Position numbers and translations under genes: made by a program | Shown here: one piece after another, positions 6,170 through 14,244 of the stretch | Layout: each line of letters starts with the position of its first letter | Position numbering within the stretch: the stretch's first letter is position 1 | IMG/VR virus record: IMGVR_UViG_3300008470_000363 | Coordinates: 1 to 22,744 of that record | DNA length: 22,744 bases | Origin: a virus | Direction: 5' to 3' (one strand) | The notes under the pieces: model-generated | Seen by the model: only the letters and a program-made list of their open reading frames with translations | Databases searched by the model: none | What the model was told of the DNA's origin: nothing

Positions 6170-8359
6170 CTACCTCTCATAGGCATATTTCGAAAAATAA
6201 GACCCCCCAACATTGAACCGTATTAAATAATCACCGGCAGCGTTTATATGGTAGAAAAATTCCCCGCTATTAGCTATTAATCCATCATTTGTTGTGGCTC
6301 CTGATTCCATAACGCCGAGGCCGGTGTGTACCTCAAACCCTTCTACCATCTCGATATTGTGGTCGCCGTTGCGGAATTTAATATAGTCGTCTGTTCCTGC
6401 CGCGTCTGATGCGCTTACTGTTATAATGGCCTTTACTGTGCTGCTTTGCGTAGCTGACATTGTTGCTTGGAAATCTGTGGCCGGGTCTGAAGCGCATTGT
6501 ATTTGTGCGCTTGATGTTGAATCATCGTAAGCAAGGAGTGTGCAACTATCTTTAGATATTGCTTGAATGCCGTAAAACGGTGTTGTTGTGCTGCCAATTC
6601 TAAATGCTTTCCCCGTAGACGCTGGTATTATGCTTACAGTCGGCAGAACAGGGGAACCAGTCCCACCAGCATCCGCAAAGATAGATGCCACTTTTGTACC
6701 GGACCGATTAAAAATGACTTCGCCAGGATCTGTTGCCGTTGAGTCAAGCGTTATGTCTGCACCATCTGCGATAGATACAGTTGCTCCATCTGCAACAAGA
6801 ACACCCGGCCCGTCTACAACAGGGACAACATTTATAACCGGCGCTATTATTGGGCTTGCATCAGCAACGAGTGTGACAGCTGCCGGACTATAATCAGTCA
6901 AATCACCTATCGCTGCCGAATACGCATCAAGAGAAAATTCAAACTTCAGATCAGGCATAATTGTAATCTGATCGACGTAAACATTCGGGTATGATTCGTA
7001 TAAATCGTCTAATATAGATAATCTGTCCCCTAAGTACGGTTCAATCATCGAGTGATTTGACGAAAAGCTAACGGTCCCGGTTTGCAAAAATTTCCTGCGA
7101 AAATTTACAATTGCAAGTTTCTGAATTATTTGGGTGTTCGTCGTATACTTGTACAATACTTTTTCCGCTGAAATATTCGTGTAACTTGAGCCATCTATAG
7201 CAACACCTATTTCAGACGGCACACCATCTTGAATTCCAGGGTAATAAGTAGCATATCCACCGTCAAAACTTTCTTTATATATTTTTTCTGCAAAATTTAA
7301 ATTTAAAATATTATTCCGGTTAATTTCTTTAACTGCCGCACCGCCTTCAAGAACTATTAGCTGCACGACATCTGAACGTGGCATAATACAATTGCAAGAT
7401 TCCAGTAGTTCGCATAATACCTTTAAGGCGTCCTCTTTCGTCGTGAAGCAATAATTATATGTTATCCCAAGGGTTGCCAGTGCTGTTTTTGCGCTTGCGA
7501 AAGTCCCGGCTGAGTCTATTTGTGCAGATGGCACACCTATATCCTCCAAGATTGTTTCAATAATATCTGCGGGGCTTGTAACCGCCGATGTAGCTGAATT
7601 TGAAAATTTTGTGGGTAAATCATACAGTTTGCCTGACTGCCCGAATGGGGCGTTGACTCCATTTTGCCCTATATCGTTCTCAAAAACACGTAAACTTGTA
7701 ATCGTTGACTGAGTGAATGTGTATGTTGCGGTGCCGTACGTAGACGTGTTATTAGCAAATTCTACAGGGCTTGCAATCTCTGTTATCGTGTATGTGCCGA
7801 CTACAGCACCTAATACAGCATACCACTCATTAGCATCAGGGATCATGCGTAATTGGGGGTAGGCTGTCCCGAAAACTTTAGGAATTACAGCATTGTCAGG
7901 CCCATCCATAACAGCAGTTGTGTCGTTATAGCTATTTAACAAGGCTGTGTCTGGGTAATAATTTTGAAATAAATATTGTTGCAAAAAATCTTCGCACGTA
8001 AAGTTAAATTTCCCATATTCGTAGTGACATGATTTTACAGAAAATAACCAGGAATACACCTTCACTCCAGAATTAAGCAACGTAATTAGAACATCCTCAC
8101 CTTTGAACCCCGGCGCTGAAAAATCTCCTTTGCTGCCAGAAACGGAAAACTCTGTTGTGTTAGGCGGTATTAATTTATCAGCGCAACGTGTATTTTTTTC
8201 TTTTATCCCCGTAAAAGATTCACTGATAATTTTCGAGGTGTAAGTGTCAGAATCATATGTTATATCATTTCCAAAAGTCCAATAGTTACTATCAACCTCG
8301 AAAATCCACTGCGCTGTTATATTGCTTAGCGCCGCAACTGCTGAAAGTCCTGATCTCAT
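6170..8359 (-). CDS. tail hub / tail-tip protein
   Basis: A 729-residue protein. Its ATG at 8359 overlaps the preceding stop (ATGA). Position after the tape measure and the two Dit-like genes is where siphophages encode the tail hub that links the tail tip to fibres. The N-terminal part (about 1-480) contains a segment with AVIPKVFGTAYPQLR near residue 157-171, similar in style to conserved tail proteins of this position, and ends in repeated beta segments (YLGDRLSILDDLYESYPNVYVDQITI). A Val/Ala/Asp-rich linker near 500-540 (VLVADGATVSIADGADITLD) leads to a distinct C-terminal fibre or collar-like beta region (about 560-729). The hub role is inferred from order and length; no peptidoglycan hydrolase motif was seen. 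The end is followed by about 55 bases before the W/D-rich gene. Confidence 0.6.
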   Translation of the reverse strand: MRSGLSAVAALSNITAQWIFEVDSNYWTFGNDITYDSDTYTSKIISESFTGIKEKNTRCADKLIPPNTTEFSVSGSKGDFSAPGFKGEDVLITLLNSGVKVYSWLFSVKSCHYEYGKFNFTCEDFLQQYLFQNYYPDTALLNSYNDTTAVMDGPDNAVIPKVFGTAYPQLRMIPDANEWYAVLGAVVGTYTITEIASPVEFANNTSTYGTATYTFTQSTITSLRVFENDIGQNGVNAPFGQSGKLYDLPTKFSNSATSAVTSPADIIETILEDIGVPSAQIDSAGTFASAKTALATLGITYNYCFTTKEDALKVLCELLESCNCIMPRSDVVQLIVLEGGAAVKEINRNNILNLNFAEKIYKESFDGGYATYYPGIQDGVPSEIGVAIDGSSYTNISAEKVLYKYTTNTQIIQKLAIVNFRRKFLQTGTVSFSSNHSMIEPYLGDRLSILDDLYESYPNVYVDQITIMPDLKFEFSLDAYSAAIGDLTDYSPAAVTLVADASPIIAPVINVVPVVDGPGVLVADGATVSIADGADITLDSTATDPGEVIFNRSGTKVASIFADAGGTGSPVLPTVSIIPASTGKAFRIGSTTTPFYGIQAISKDSCTLLAYDDSTSSAQIQCASDPATDFQATMSATQSSTVKAIITVSASDAAGTDDYIKFRNGDHNIEMVEGFEVHTGLGVMESGATTNDGLIANSGEFFYHINAAGDYLIRFNVGGSYFSKYAYER

Positions 8360-8556
8360 TTATTTGCCTTTTTTATGCGTGGCTTAAACACCTTGTCCGG
8401 CTGATGTTCATCCCCTAAAATCGTTAAATTTTTTTCCTCTATCTCTTCCTCACATTTTTCTATTGAGCCATTAAAAATAATATGGGGAGTTGCGATTCTC
8501 ACGCTGTTGTCTGCAACTTCACTTATTAGCTTGTCGTTATCATGTACTATTCTCAT
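8356..8556 (-). CDS. 66-residue hypothetical protein of the tail-tip cluster
   Basis: The start is ATG 8556, chosen because AGGAAG lies just upstream, immediately after the stop of the preceding gene; extending to 8583 would overlap that gene without a ribosome binding site. The protein is charged, with an acidic middle (EKCEEEIEEKN) and a basic C-terminus (KPRIKKANK). It has no signal peptide and no membrane segment. Its TGA overlaps the hub ATG, so the two are probably co-translated. I do not recognise the family; small genes between Dit-like and hub genes often encode tail-tip assembly factors, but that is only context. Confidence 0.6.
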   Translation of the reverse strand: MRIVHDNDKLISEVADNSVRIATPHIIFNGSIEKCEEEIEEKNLTILGDEHQPDKVFKPRIKKANK

Positions 8557-8564
8557 ATCTTCCT

Positions 8565-9557
8565 TTAATACGTTACTGTGCAACCAGCATCCTTTATGCC
8601 ATCTGCGGCATAAGCTCCTGTTCCTTCTATTTTTGCTATCGCGTCGGAAGTTAGTCCGTTATTATCTTCTAATCCTATTACGCAAGAATTACCGCCTAAA
8701 GCTACACGGTTAGTGTAAAGGTCATCTACGCAACTTGATAAAGATGCTTCTGTTATATTACAGTCGTGCAAATATAACGCAGTTAGTGCCGTATTGGTGA
8801 TAACGTCTGGCGCAACTGTTATTAATGTGTCGGATAAATTTAAATGAGTTAGCGCCGTATTAGTGCTAACGTCTGGCGCAACTGTTATTAATGTGCTGTA
8901 TAAATATAAATAAGTTAGCTCCGTGTATGACTTTATTTGGGATAGACTATTTATCGAATTGCCATTCAATAAAATCTGCGTAACCAATAAAGGATCATCT
9001 ACAATAATAATTGTTCGCCTTGTTGCAGAAGTAACAAAATCTTTTAGCGGTGGGTTGGCTAATAAGCTTTCTGTTCCATCTGAATATTTTGTTGTAAAAC
9101 TTGCCGTTCTAGCATATTCGAAATCAAGTGTCGAGCCTGACGAGACAACGGTTAATCCGGGAACGCCTAAGATTTTAGCGGTAAATGAAATATCATACCT
9201 ACCGTAACTCATGATTGTAGCGGTTTGAGTGTATTCGCTTATATTTTGAATGGTGAAGTATTCAAGTGTTTGCGGGTGTTGCCAAACGTATGAATTTACC
9301 ATGCCATAGGCCTTTGCAGGATTGTAATATAAGTCAGAAAGTGTATCTGCATCTGCTTGCGATACGCCGGTCCACCTTAAATTAACCGTTGAATCTGGCG
9401 TAGTTTTTAGGGTTACAATTTTCCCACTCCCACCATCGGTATCGTTAACTACCTGCTTATACGATCCCGGCATAGGAATATCATAATTAGCCGATTTGGT
9501 TAGATAAACGGTATAATAATCTGGAACTTCGACATTGAGATAATCTGTAAACGCCAT
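8565..9557 (-). CDS. tail-tip protein with Dit-like N-terminus and leucine-rich repeats
   Basis: 330 residues in two parts. Residues 1-131 are a paralogue of the N-terminus of the preceding gene product (86 of 131 positions identical by my alignment), including NYDIPMPGSYKQ, YNPAKAYGM, VWQHPQTL and TIMSYGRYD. This looks like the tail-docking part of a distal tail (Dit)-type or minor tail protein, inferred from position right after the tape measure. After a linker, residues about 190-285 contain four leucine-rich repeats of 22 residues (VTQILLNGNSIN, LTYLYLYSTLIT, LTHLNLSDTLIT, LTALYLHDCNIT), followed by a C-terminal cap ending GCTVTY. The repeats are encoded by near-identical 66-base units. 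Leucine-rich repeats suggest protein or glycan binding at the tail tip. Start ATG 9557 follows AGGTG at about nine bases. Confidence 0.7.
   Translation of the reverse strand: MAFTDYLNVEVPDYYTVYLTKSANYDIPMPGSYKQVVNDTDGGSGKIVTLKTTPDSTVNLRWTGVSQADADTLSDLYYNPAKAYGMVNSYVWQHPQTLEYFTIQNISEYTQTATIMSYGRYDISFTAKILGVPGLTVVSSGSTLDFEYARTASFTTKYSDGTESLLANPPLKDFVTSATRRTIIIVDDPLLVTQILLNGNSINSLSQIKSYTELTYLYLYSTLITVAPDVSTNTALTHLNLSDTLITVAPDVITNTALTALYLHDCNITEASLSSCVDDLYTNRVALGGNSCVIGLEDNNGLTSDAIAKIEGTGAYAADGIKDAGCTVTY
8781..8930 (-). repeat. 66-base tandem repeat encoding leucine-rich repeats
   Basis: Units begin at 8781 and 8847, with a third partial copy from 8913, all beginning AGTTAG(T/C)(G/T)CC on the plus strand. 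The core GTCTGGCGCAACTGTTATTA is identical in the first two. The period of 66 bases equals 22 codons, matching the leucine-rich repeat length. The near identity points to recent duplication. Confidence 0.75.
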
Positions 9558-9568
9558 TACTTTGACAC

Positions 9569-11044
9569 CTATTCTATTAAAAAAGTTTTTACGAAGCCAT
9601 CGCTATCAGCGCCAGTGTAGGCAAGCATAAATCGTGTGGCCCCTACTAATACCAGAGAGTTATACGTTCCGTTTACTGTATCATGTTCTAATACGTCAAT
9701 TTCTGTTATATTGTCATAGTTCCCATCAATAGAGAAAGTCCCAATAAATCCATCGTCATTTCCGTCACTATATGCTAACGCTAAATGTGTTGAATTGATC
9801 AACACTAATGAGCTATAAGCGCCAAGGCCAGCTGGATTGGGTGTTACATCGTAGGAGTCAATTTCTGTTATATTGTCGTACGCTCCGTCTATAGAAAAAG
9901 TCTTAATGCGCCCAATCGCCCCAAATGATTGATAAGCTAACGCAAAATGGGTGGCGTCAATCAACACTAAAGAGTAATAATTCCCCACAGCCCCGCTATG
10001 GCTTAGCATATCAATGTCTGTTATATCGTAGCCACTATCGAGCACAAGAGTTTTAATTCTGGAACTTGTTGCCCCCAAATATGCAAATATGTAATGTGTG
10101 GCATCAATTTTTACCAGAGAGGGTTTGTTTCCGCCGTATGTTTCGTGATTATGCACATGTAGCTGAGTTATATTGTCGTAAGATCCGTCTATAGAAAATG
10201 TTTTTATATACCCTTTAGTTGCCGTGACATCCCAATATGCCAGAATGAGATGAGTTGAATCTACTAAAACAAGTGACGATGATCTACAATTTGAAGTATC
10301 GTGTTCTAATACGTCAATTTCTGTTATATTGTCATAGTTCCCGTCTATAGAAAATGTTTTTATATATCCATCCGCACCGTCACCAGTATAGGCAAGAATA
10401 AAATGCGTTGGGTCTATCATGACCAGAGAATTTTCGACTGCGTAACCTGTATCATGTTCTAATACGTCAATTTCTGTTATATTGTCATAGTTCCCGTCTA
10501 TAGAAAATGTTTTTATGTATCCGTCGCTACCATCCCCAGTATAAGCTAATATAAAATGCGTTGGGTCTATCATCACGAGGGAACTGTATTGACCGGTTGC
10601 TGGGTCATGCTCAAGAACTCCAATCTCGGATATAATAAAATCATTAAAGGTGCCTAAAATTTTGAAGCTAAAAGAAACATCATACCTACCGTAACTCATG
10701 ATTGTAGCGGTTGAATTAAACGCGCTTACATTCTGCACCGAATAAAGAGCAAGTGTTTGCGGGTGCTGCCAAACATATGACCGGCCCATACCGTAGGCCT
10801 TTGCAGGATTGTAATAATAGTCAGATAATATATCATGCTCAGATTGTGTTAAACCTGTAAATTTAATTGTCGCAACTGCATTAGGCGTAGTTTTAAGCGT
10901 GGAAACATCCCTACTCCCACCATAGGTATCGTTAACTATCTGCTTATACGATCCCGGCATAGGAATATCATAATTAGCCGATTGAGTGAGATAAACGTCA
11001 CTATAATCCGCAGATGCAATTTCAAGATAGTCTATAAATGCCAT
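9569..11044 (-). CDS. tail-tip protein with Dit-like N-terminus and seven-repeat beta-propeller
   Basis: 491 residues. ATG 11044 shares one base with the tape measure stop (TGATG). Residues 1-131 are the same docking domain as in the next gene. Residues about 137-491 contain seven units of 49-54 residues, with SLV at residues 155, 206, 257, 309, 358, 412 and 463. Each unit has the pattern SLVxIDxTHFxLAYxGxxxDGYIKTFSIDG, then a YDNITEIDVLEHD strand. That is four strands per unit and seven units. The first unit is preceded by a lone ISEIGVLEHD strand (138-147) while the last lacks its equivalent, which is the circular closure expected of a seven-bladed beta-propeller. The fold is inferred from the pattern. 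A receptor- or glycan-binding role is likely but not shown. Confidence 0.75.
   Translation of the reverse strand: MAFIDYLEIASADYSDVYLTQSANYDIPMPGSYKQIVNDTYGGSRDVSTLKTTPNAVATIKFTGLTQSEHDILSDYYYNPAKAYGMGRSYVWQHPQTLALYSVQNVSAFNSTATIMSYGRYDVSFSFKILGTFNDFIISEIGVLEHDPATGQYSSLVMIDPTHFILAYTGDGSDGYIKTFSIDGNYDNITEIDVLEHDTGYAVENSLVMIDPTHFILAYTGDGADGYIKTFSIDGNYDNITEIDVLEHDTSNCRSSSLVLVDSTHLILAYWDVTATKGYIKTFSIDGSYDNITQLHVHNHETYGGNKPSLVKIDATHYIFAYLGATSSRIKTLVLDSGYDITDIDMLSHSGAVGNYYSLVLIDATHFALAYQSFGAIGRIKTFSIDGAYDNITEIDSYDVTPNPAGLGAYSSLVLINSTHLALAYSDGNDDGFIGTFSIDGNYDNITEIDVLEHDTVNGTYNSLVLVGATRFMLAYTGADSDGFVKTFLIE
9572..10636 (-). repeat. seven tandem propeller-blade repeats (about 150 bases each)
   Basis: Seven coding repeats of about 147-162 bases. 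Several stretches are almost identical between copies, for example the plus-strand TCAATTTCTGTTATATTGTC, seen near 9688, 9859, 10314 and 10468. Conservation at the DNA level indicates recent amplification or ongoing recombination between blades. Confidence 0.75.
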
Positions 11045-14000
11045 CAGCTTAACATCCTTGCAAATTCAGGATTATCCCGGCTTTCGTTAATTAGTATCGA
11101 AGCAAGAGCTTTCCCGGATACTACTAAATTAACTTGTACAGGATCGCCACCGCCTCGTTTCGATCTGTCATCGTCTGGCCTAATTATCGGCGCATTTTGA
11201 TATCCTTCTGTTGCTGTGTACCCACCATTAATATCTGTCGGAGATACCATGTTCTGTAATAACTCTAACATTTCTCTGATGTTCTCGGTTGTAACTTCCT
11301 GAGACGTAGAAGCGTCTAAAGCCGCCGCCCACGCGTTAAACGCTTCCCATTCTGCTGTGTCTCTGACTGATTCACTCGCAAGGTCAGCCCATGCAACCAT
11401 ATCTTGCGCGAACAAGTCAAGTTGAGAGACTACAATCCCGGGAATATCATCAACCATTTCGCCGACGATATCAGGTAGCGTGTTGAAAATAGTAAATAAA
11501 TTTGCAGATGCTATGTCTAAACCTTCAAGACTCTCAAAAAATCCCTGTGGCATTTCTGGTCTAAGGTTCATCCACTCAGAAAACGTTGCATCATTGGCTA
11601 TATTAGTTATAACAGATTCAAGATTTTCAAGCTGCCCGATTATAGCAAGCGTGTTTTCACCCACTGCACCAGTATTAAGCGTTAACGCTTGTGCAAGTAT
11701 TTCCATTTCAGATTGTACAGCGTCGTTTATTTCCAATAAGTCGCTTGAAGCTTGATTAATAAGCGAGGCATGGTCAAAACCCAACATTGACATTGTGTCG
11801 ACATAATCAGTAACGAAAGCCTGGAAAAATGCAATATCTGTTGTGTTTAACATTCCGTCTTCAGACGTTAACGCAGCGTCTAACAATCTGGCATATTCGT
11901 TTTCAAAAAATTCCCTCGAAATAGGCATACCCTCAGACGTTTGCAATCCTGTCGCTTGAGCAACAAGGCTCTGAGACGTGCTGTCTAATGCTCTTAGCTG
12001 ATTTTCTTGAACCTCATAAATGCTTTGTAATATTTCGTATTGATCTGTTAATAAATCAAGGCTTCTGTCGTTATAATCATCTGCCGACGTGTTTAAGCTC
12101 ATTAATTCGTCTGATAGAACCCCGAACTCACGTTGCCAGTCAGCCACGCTCCAATCTTGGCGTTGCTTCCCAGTTATATAATCCTCGATATTTCCAGCCA
12201 AATTATTATACCCCGCCGACGCCTGTTCAATAATCGCTTTCGTTTCAAGCTTTCGTAGCTTTACTATATCTTCCAGCGGTAACCCGGCTTTTCTTGCCGA
12301 TTCAACAAGGTCTTTAATTCTTTCATTGAGCTGATAAGCTTGGTAATCTAAGTCTGACAATTCTAATTGGGCAAGGCTTGCAGAAACCTCCGTATTCACT
12401 CTTTCTGTAATTTGGGCTATTTCTCTTCTTTCTGTTCGCTCTCTATCTCGCTCTTCTGCCCGGTCACCTAAAAAACTGCTAACTCCACCGATAGCAAGAC
12501 CAGCTGCACCTAAAGCTGCAAAATTACCAACCTTCTGCATTGATTGAGTCATCACCATTTTTGCGGCCATTTGGCCCCACATTTGAGTTAGAGATTGCGT
12601 GAAATTGCTGAAATAATCTTCGAATGAATCAAGGTCATCGGTCAATAGGCCGGTGAATACTCCTGACATTTCAGATTTAATTGCGCTGGTGAAATTTTCT
12701 GCTACTCCGGCGAAAAATGATTCTTTGCCTTCAAAGGATAATTTCAGTATTTCTTTTATTTTTTCAATTTGTTCTTTTGTCAGGTTTAAATCTTCGTTCC
12801 ATTTTTCCATTTCCATTTCGAGCCATTTAGTTTTATACTCTTCAGACGTTTTATCCATACTATCAAGGATAAACCTACTATATCTTTTTTCGGAAACTTC
12901 TAATTGCTTGTAGTACTCTAACACGTGTGCGTTTTGATCTCTTCCCGGCGCCCTGAGTGCGGATAGCTCTATCTTTAATCTCTTAGCTGCTTTTGCCACC
13001 TCATTTATTCTATCAATTTCGTTTTGAAATGGGTTTTCATTTAATGTTACGACATTATTTTCTTTCTTGCCTACAACCTTGTCAAACTCTTTGTTGAAAT
13101 CAGATACTATTTTTTCAAGCTCCTTGAAGTTTGCAGAAGCAACATCAGTAAAATCAACAGAACCAGTGGATGCAAGCGCCATAGCTGCACTTATATTCAT
13201 TAGCCATGTATGCATATGGGCAAGGCTACCGAGTGCAACTGCTCCTTTTCTGCCACCGATCAAAAGACCAAACATGCCATACTCAAGAATTGCAGGGTCA
13301 TATGTTAAGACGTCCCACAAAGTCTTTGCTACGTTTTTAAACTTTTCTATGTATTTAGGAACATCTTGCTTTATTAGTTCTCTGTTACTTTCAAGCCAAC
13401 TTTTCATTTCAGTATTAAATAATGACAATGCATTTTTCAATTCATCAAAAACACCAGCCGCCATAATTGATCTTTCTATCTCAACAAAATAACTTTTAGA
13501 TACAGTTTTTAAACCTCTCCAAGAAGTCATCATTTTTTTTGCAGAACCGCCAAAATCTTCTTCTATGCCCTTGAAAATAGTTCCTACAATATCTTTTATA
13601 TCTATTCCTGATCTTTGTATTTCTTCAACGGTCATCCCGTAAGCATCTTTTAAATACTTACGTGCGTTAATACCAGCCTCAGCCATAATATTAAGGTCTT
13701 GAGCCATAATCTTACCCTTTGCAGAGGCTTGACCAAGTTGGAGTGCTAAACGCTGTAGAACATCGTCTCCGAAAATACTTGCAACGTCTGTTAAGGTTTC
13801 AAGGCTTTTAATCGTTGGGTCAAGACCCATTGCAGTCATAAGGCGAAAAGAGTCAACCGCTTTTTGGGTGTTAACAGGCATATCCAAAGCCCATTGGTTT
13901 AATTCGTGAAGGGTTTCTTTTCCACGGCCCTTTGTGAGTACGTCAAGTTGCACCTCCATCGCTTCAAAGGATGCAGCAACGTCGATGAAATCAGCTGCCA

Positions 14001-14244
14001 ACCTTTTACCAAAGTAAATAGCGCCAAGACCTATAAGCTGTTGGTGCATCCCAGTTAAATGGCTTGTTGCTTTACCGATATGTTTTGCAGTTGCGTCCCA
14101 TGCTTTGTTTATTGTTTTGGTGGTTTTAACTGTAGTTACAGCAACGGCCTGAATATCCTTTTTGACTTTTCCAAGGGATTTGTTAAATTTGGTTGTTTCT
14201 GCTACTATTGATACTTTGGCTTTTGCTAATGAAGGAATTTTCAT
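11044..14244 (-). CDS. tail tape measure protein
   Basis: 1066 residues, the second longest product here, directly after the frameshifted tail chaperone as in lambda-like tails; its ATG overlaps the chaperone extension's stop (ATGA). Residues about 70-260 match the tape measure N-terminal type: GLGAIYFGKRLAADFIDVAASFEAM, then DMPVNTQKAVDSFRLMTAMGLDP and GKIMAQDLNIMAEAGINARKY. Hydrophobic segments lie near residues 320-358 and 571-592 (NFAALGAAGLAIGGVSSFLG). Long charged helical stretches follow (RAEERDRERTERREIAQ, EEVQENQLRAL region), typical of a helical ruler. Tape measure length sets tail length; at the usual 1.5 Angstrom per residue this gives a tail of about 160 nm, so a siphovirus with a fairly long tail is expected. 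No lysozyme or peptidase motif was noticed. Confidence 0.93.
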   Translation of the reverse strand: MKIPSLAKAKVSIVAETTKFNKSLGKVKKDIQAVAVTTVKTTKTINKAWDATAKHIGKATSHLTGMHQQLIGLGAIYFGKRLAADFIDVAASFEAMEVQLDVLTKGRGKETLHELNQWALDMPVNTQKAVDSFRLMTAMGLDPTIKSLETLTDVASIFGDDVLQRLALQLGQASAKGKIMAQDLNIMAEAGINARKYLKDAYGMTVEEIQRSGIDIKDIVGTIFKGIEEDFGGSAKKMMTSWRGLKTVSKSYFVEIERSIMAAGVFDELKNALSLFNTEMKSWLESNRELIKQDVPKYIEKFKNVAKTLWDVLTYDPAILEYGMFGLLIGGRKGAVALGSLAHMHTWLMNISAAMALASTGSVDFTDVASANFKELEKIVSDFNKEFDKVVGKKENNVVTLNENPFQNEIDRINEVAKAAKRLKIELSALRAPGRDQNAHVLEYYKQLEVSEKRYSRFILDSMDKTSEEYKTKWLEMEMEKWNEDLNLTKEQIEKIKEILKLSFEGKESFFAGVAENFTSAIKSEMSGVFTGLLTDDLDSFEDYFSNFTQSLTQMWGQMAAKMVMTQSMQKVGNFAALGAAGLAIGGVSSFLGDRAEERDRERTERREIAQITERVNTEVSASLAQLELSDLDYQAYQLNERIKDLVESARKAGLPLEDIVKLRKLETKAIIEQASAGYNNLAGNIEDYITGKQRQDWSVADWQREFGVLSDELMSLNTSADDYNDRSLDLLTDQYEILQSIYEVQENQLRALDSTSQSLVAQATGLQTSEGMPISREFFENEYARLLDAALTSEDGMLNTTDIAFFQAFVTDYVDTMSMLGFDHASLINQASSDLLEINDAVQSEMEILAQALTLNTGAVGENTLAIIGQLENLESVITNIANDATFSEWMNLRPEMPQGFFESLEGLDIASANLFTIFNTLPDIVGEMVDDIPGIVVSQLDLFAQDMVAWADLASESVRDTAEWEAFNAWAAALDASTSQEVTTENIREMLELLQNMVSPTDINGGYTATEGYQNAPIIRPDDDRSKRGGGDPVQVNLVVSGKALASILINESRDNPEFARMLS

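Noticed and set aside
9572-10636. Regularly spaced repeats considered as a CRISPR-like array
   Set aside because: The repeats are in frame, about 150 bases long without unique short spacers, and encode clear propeller blades.
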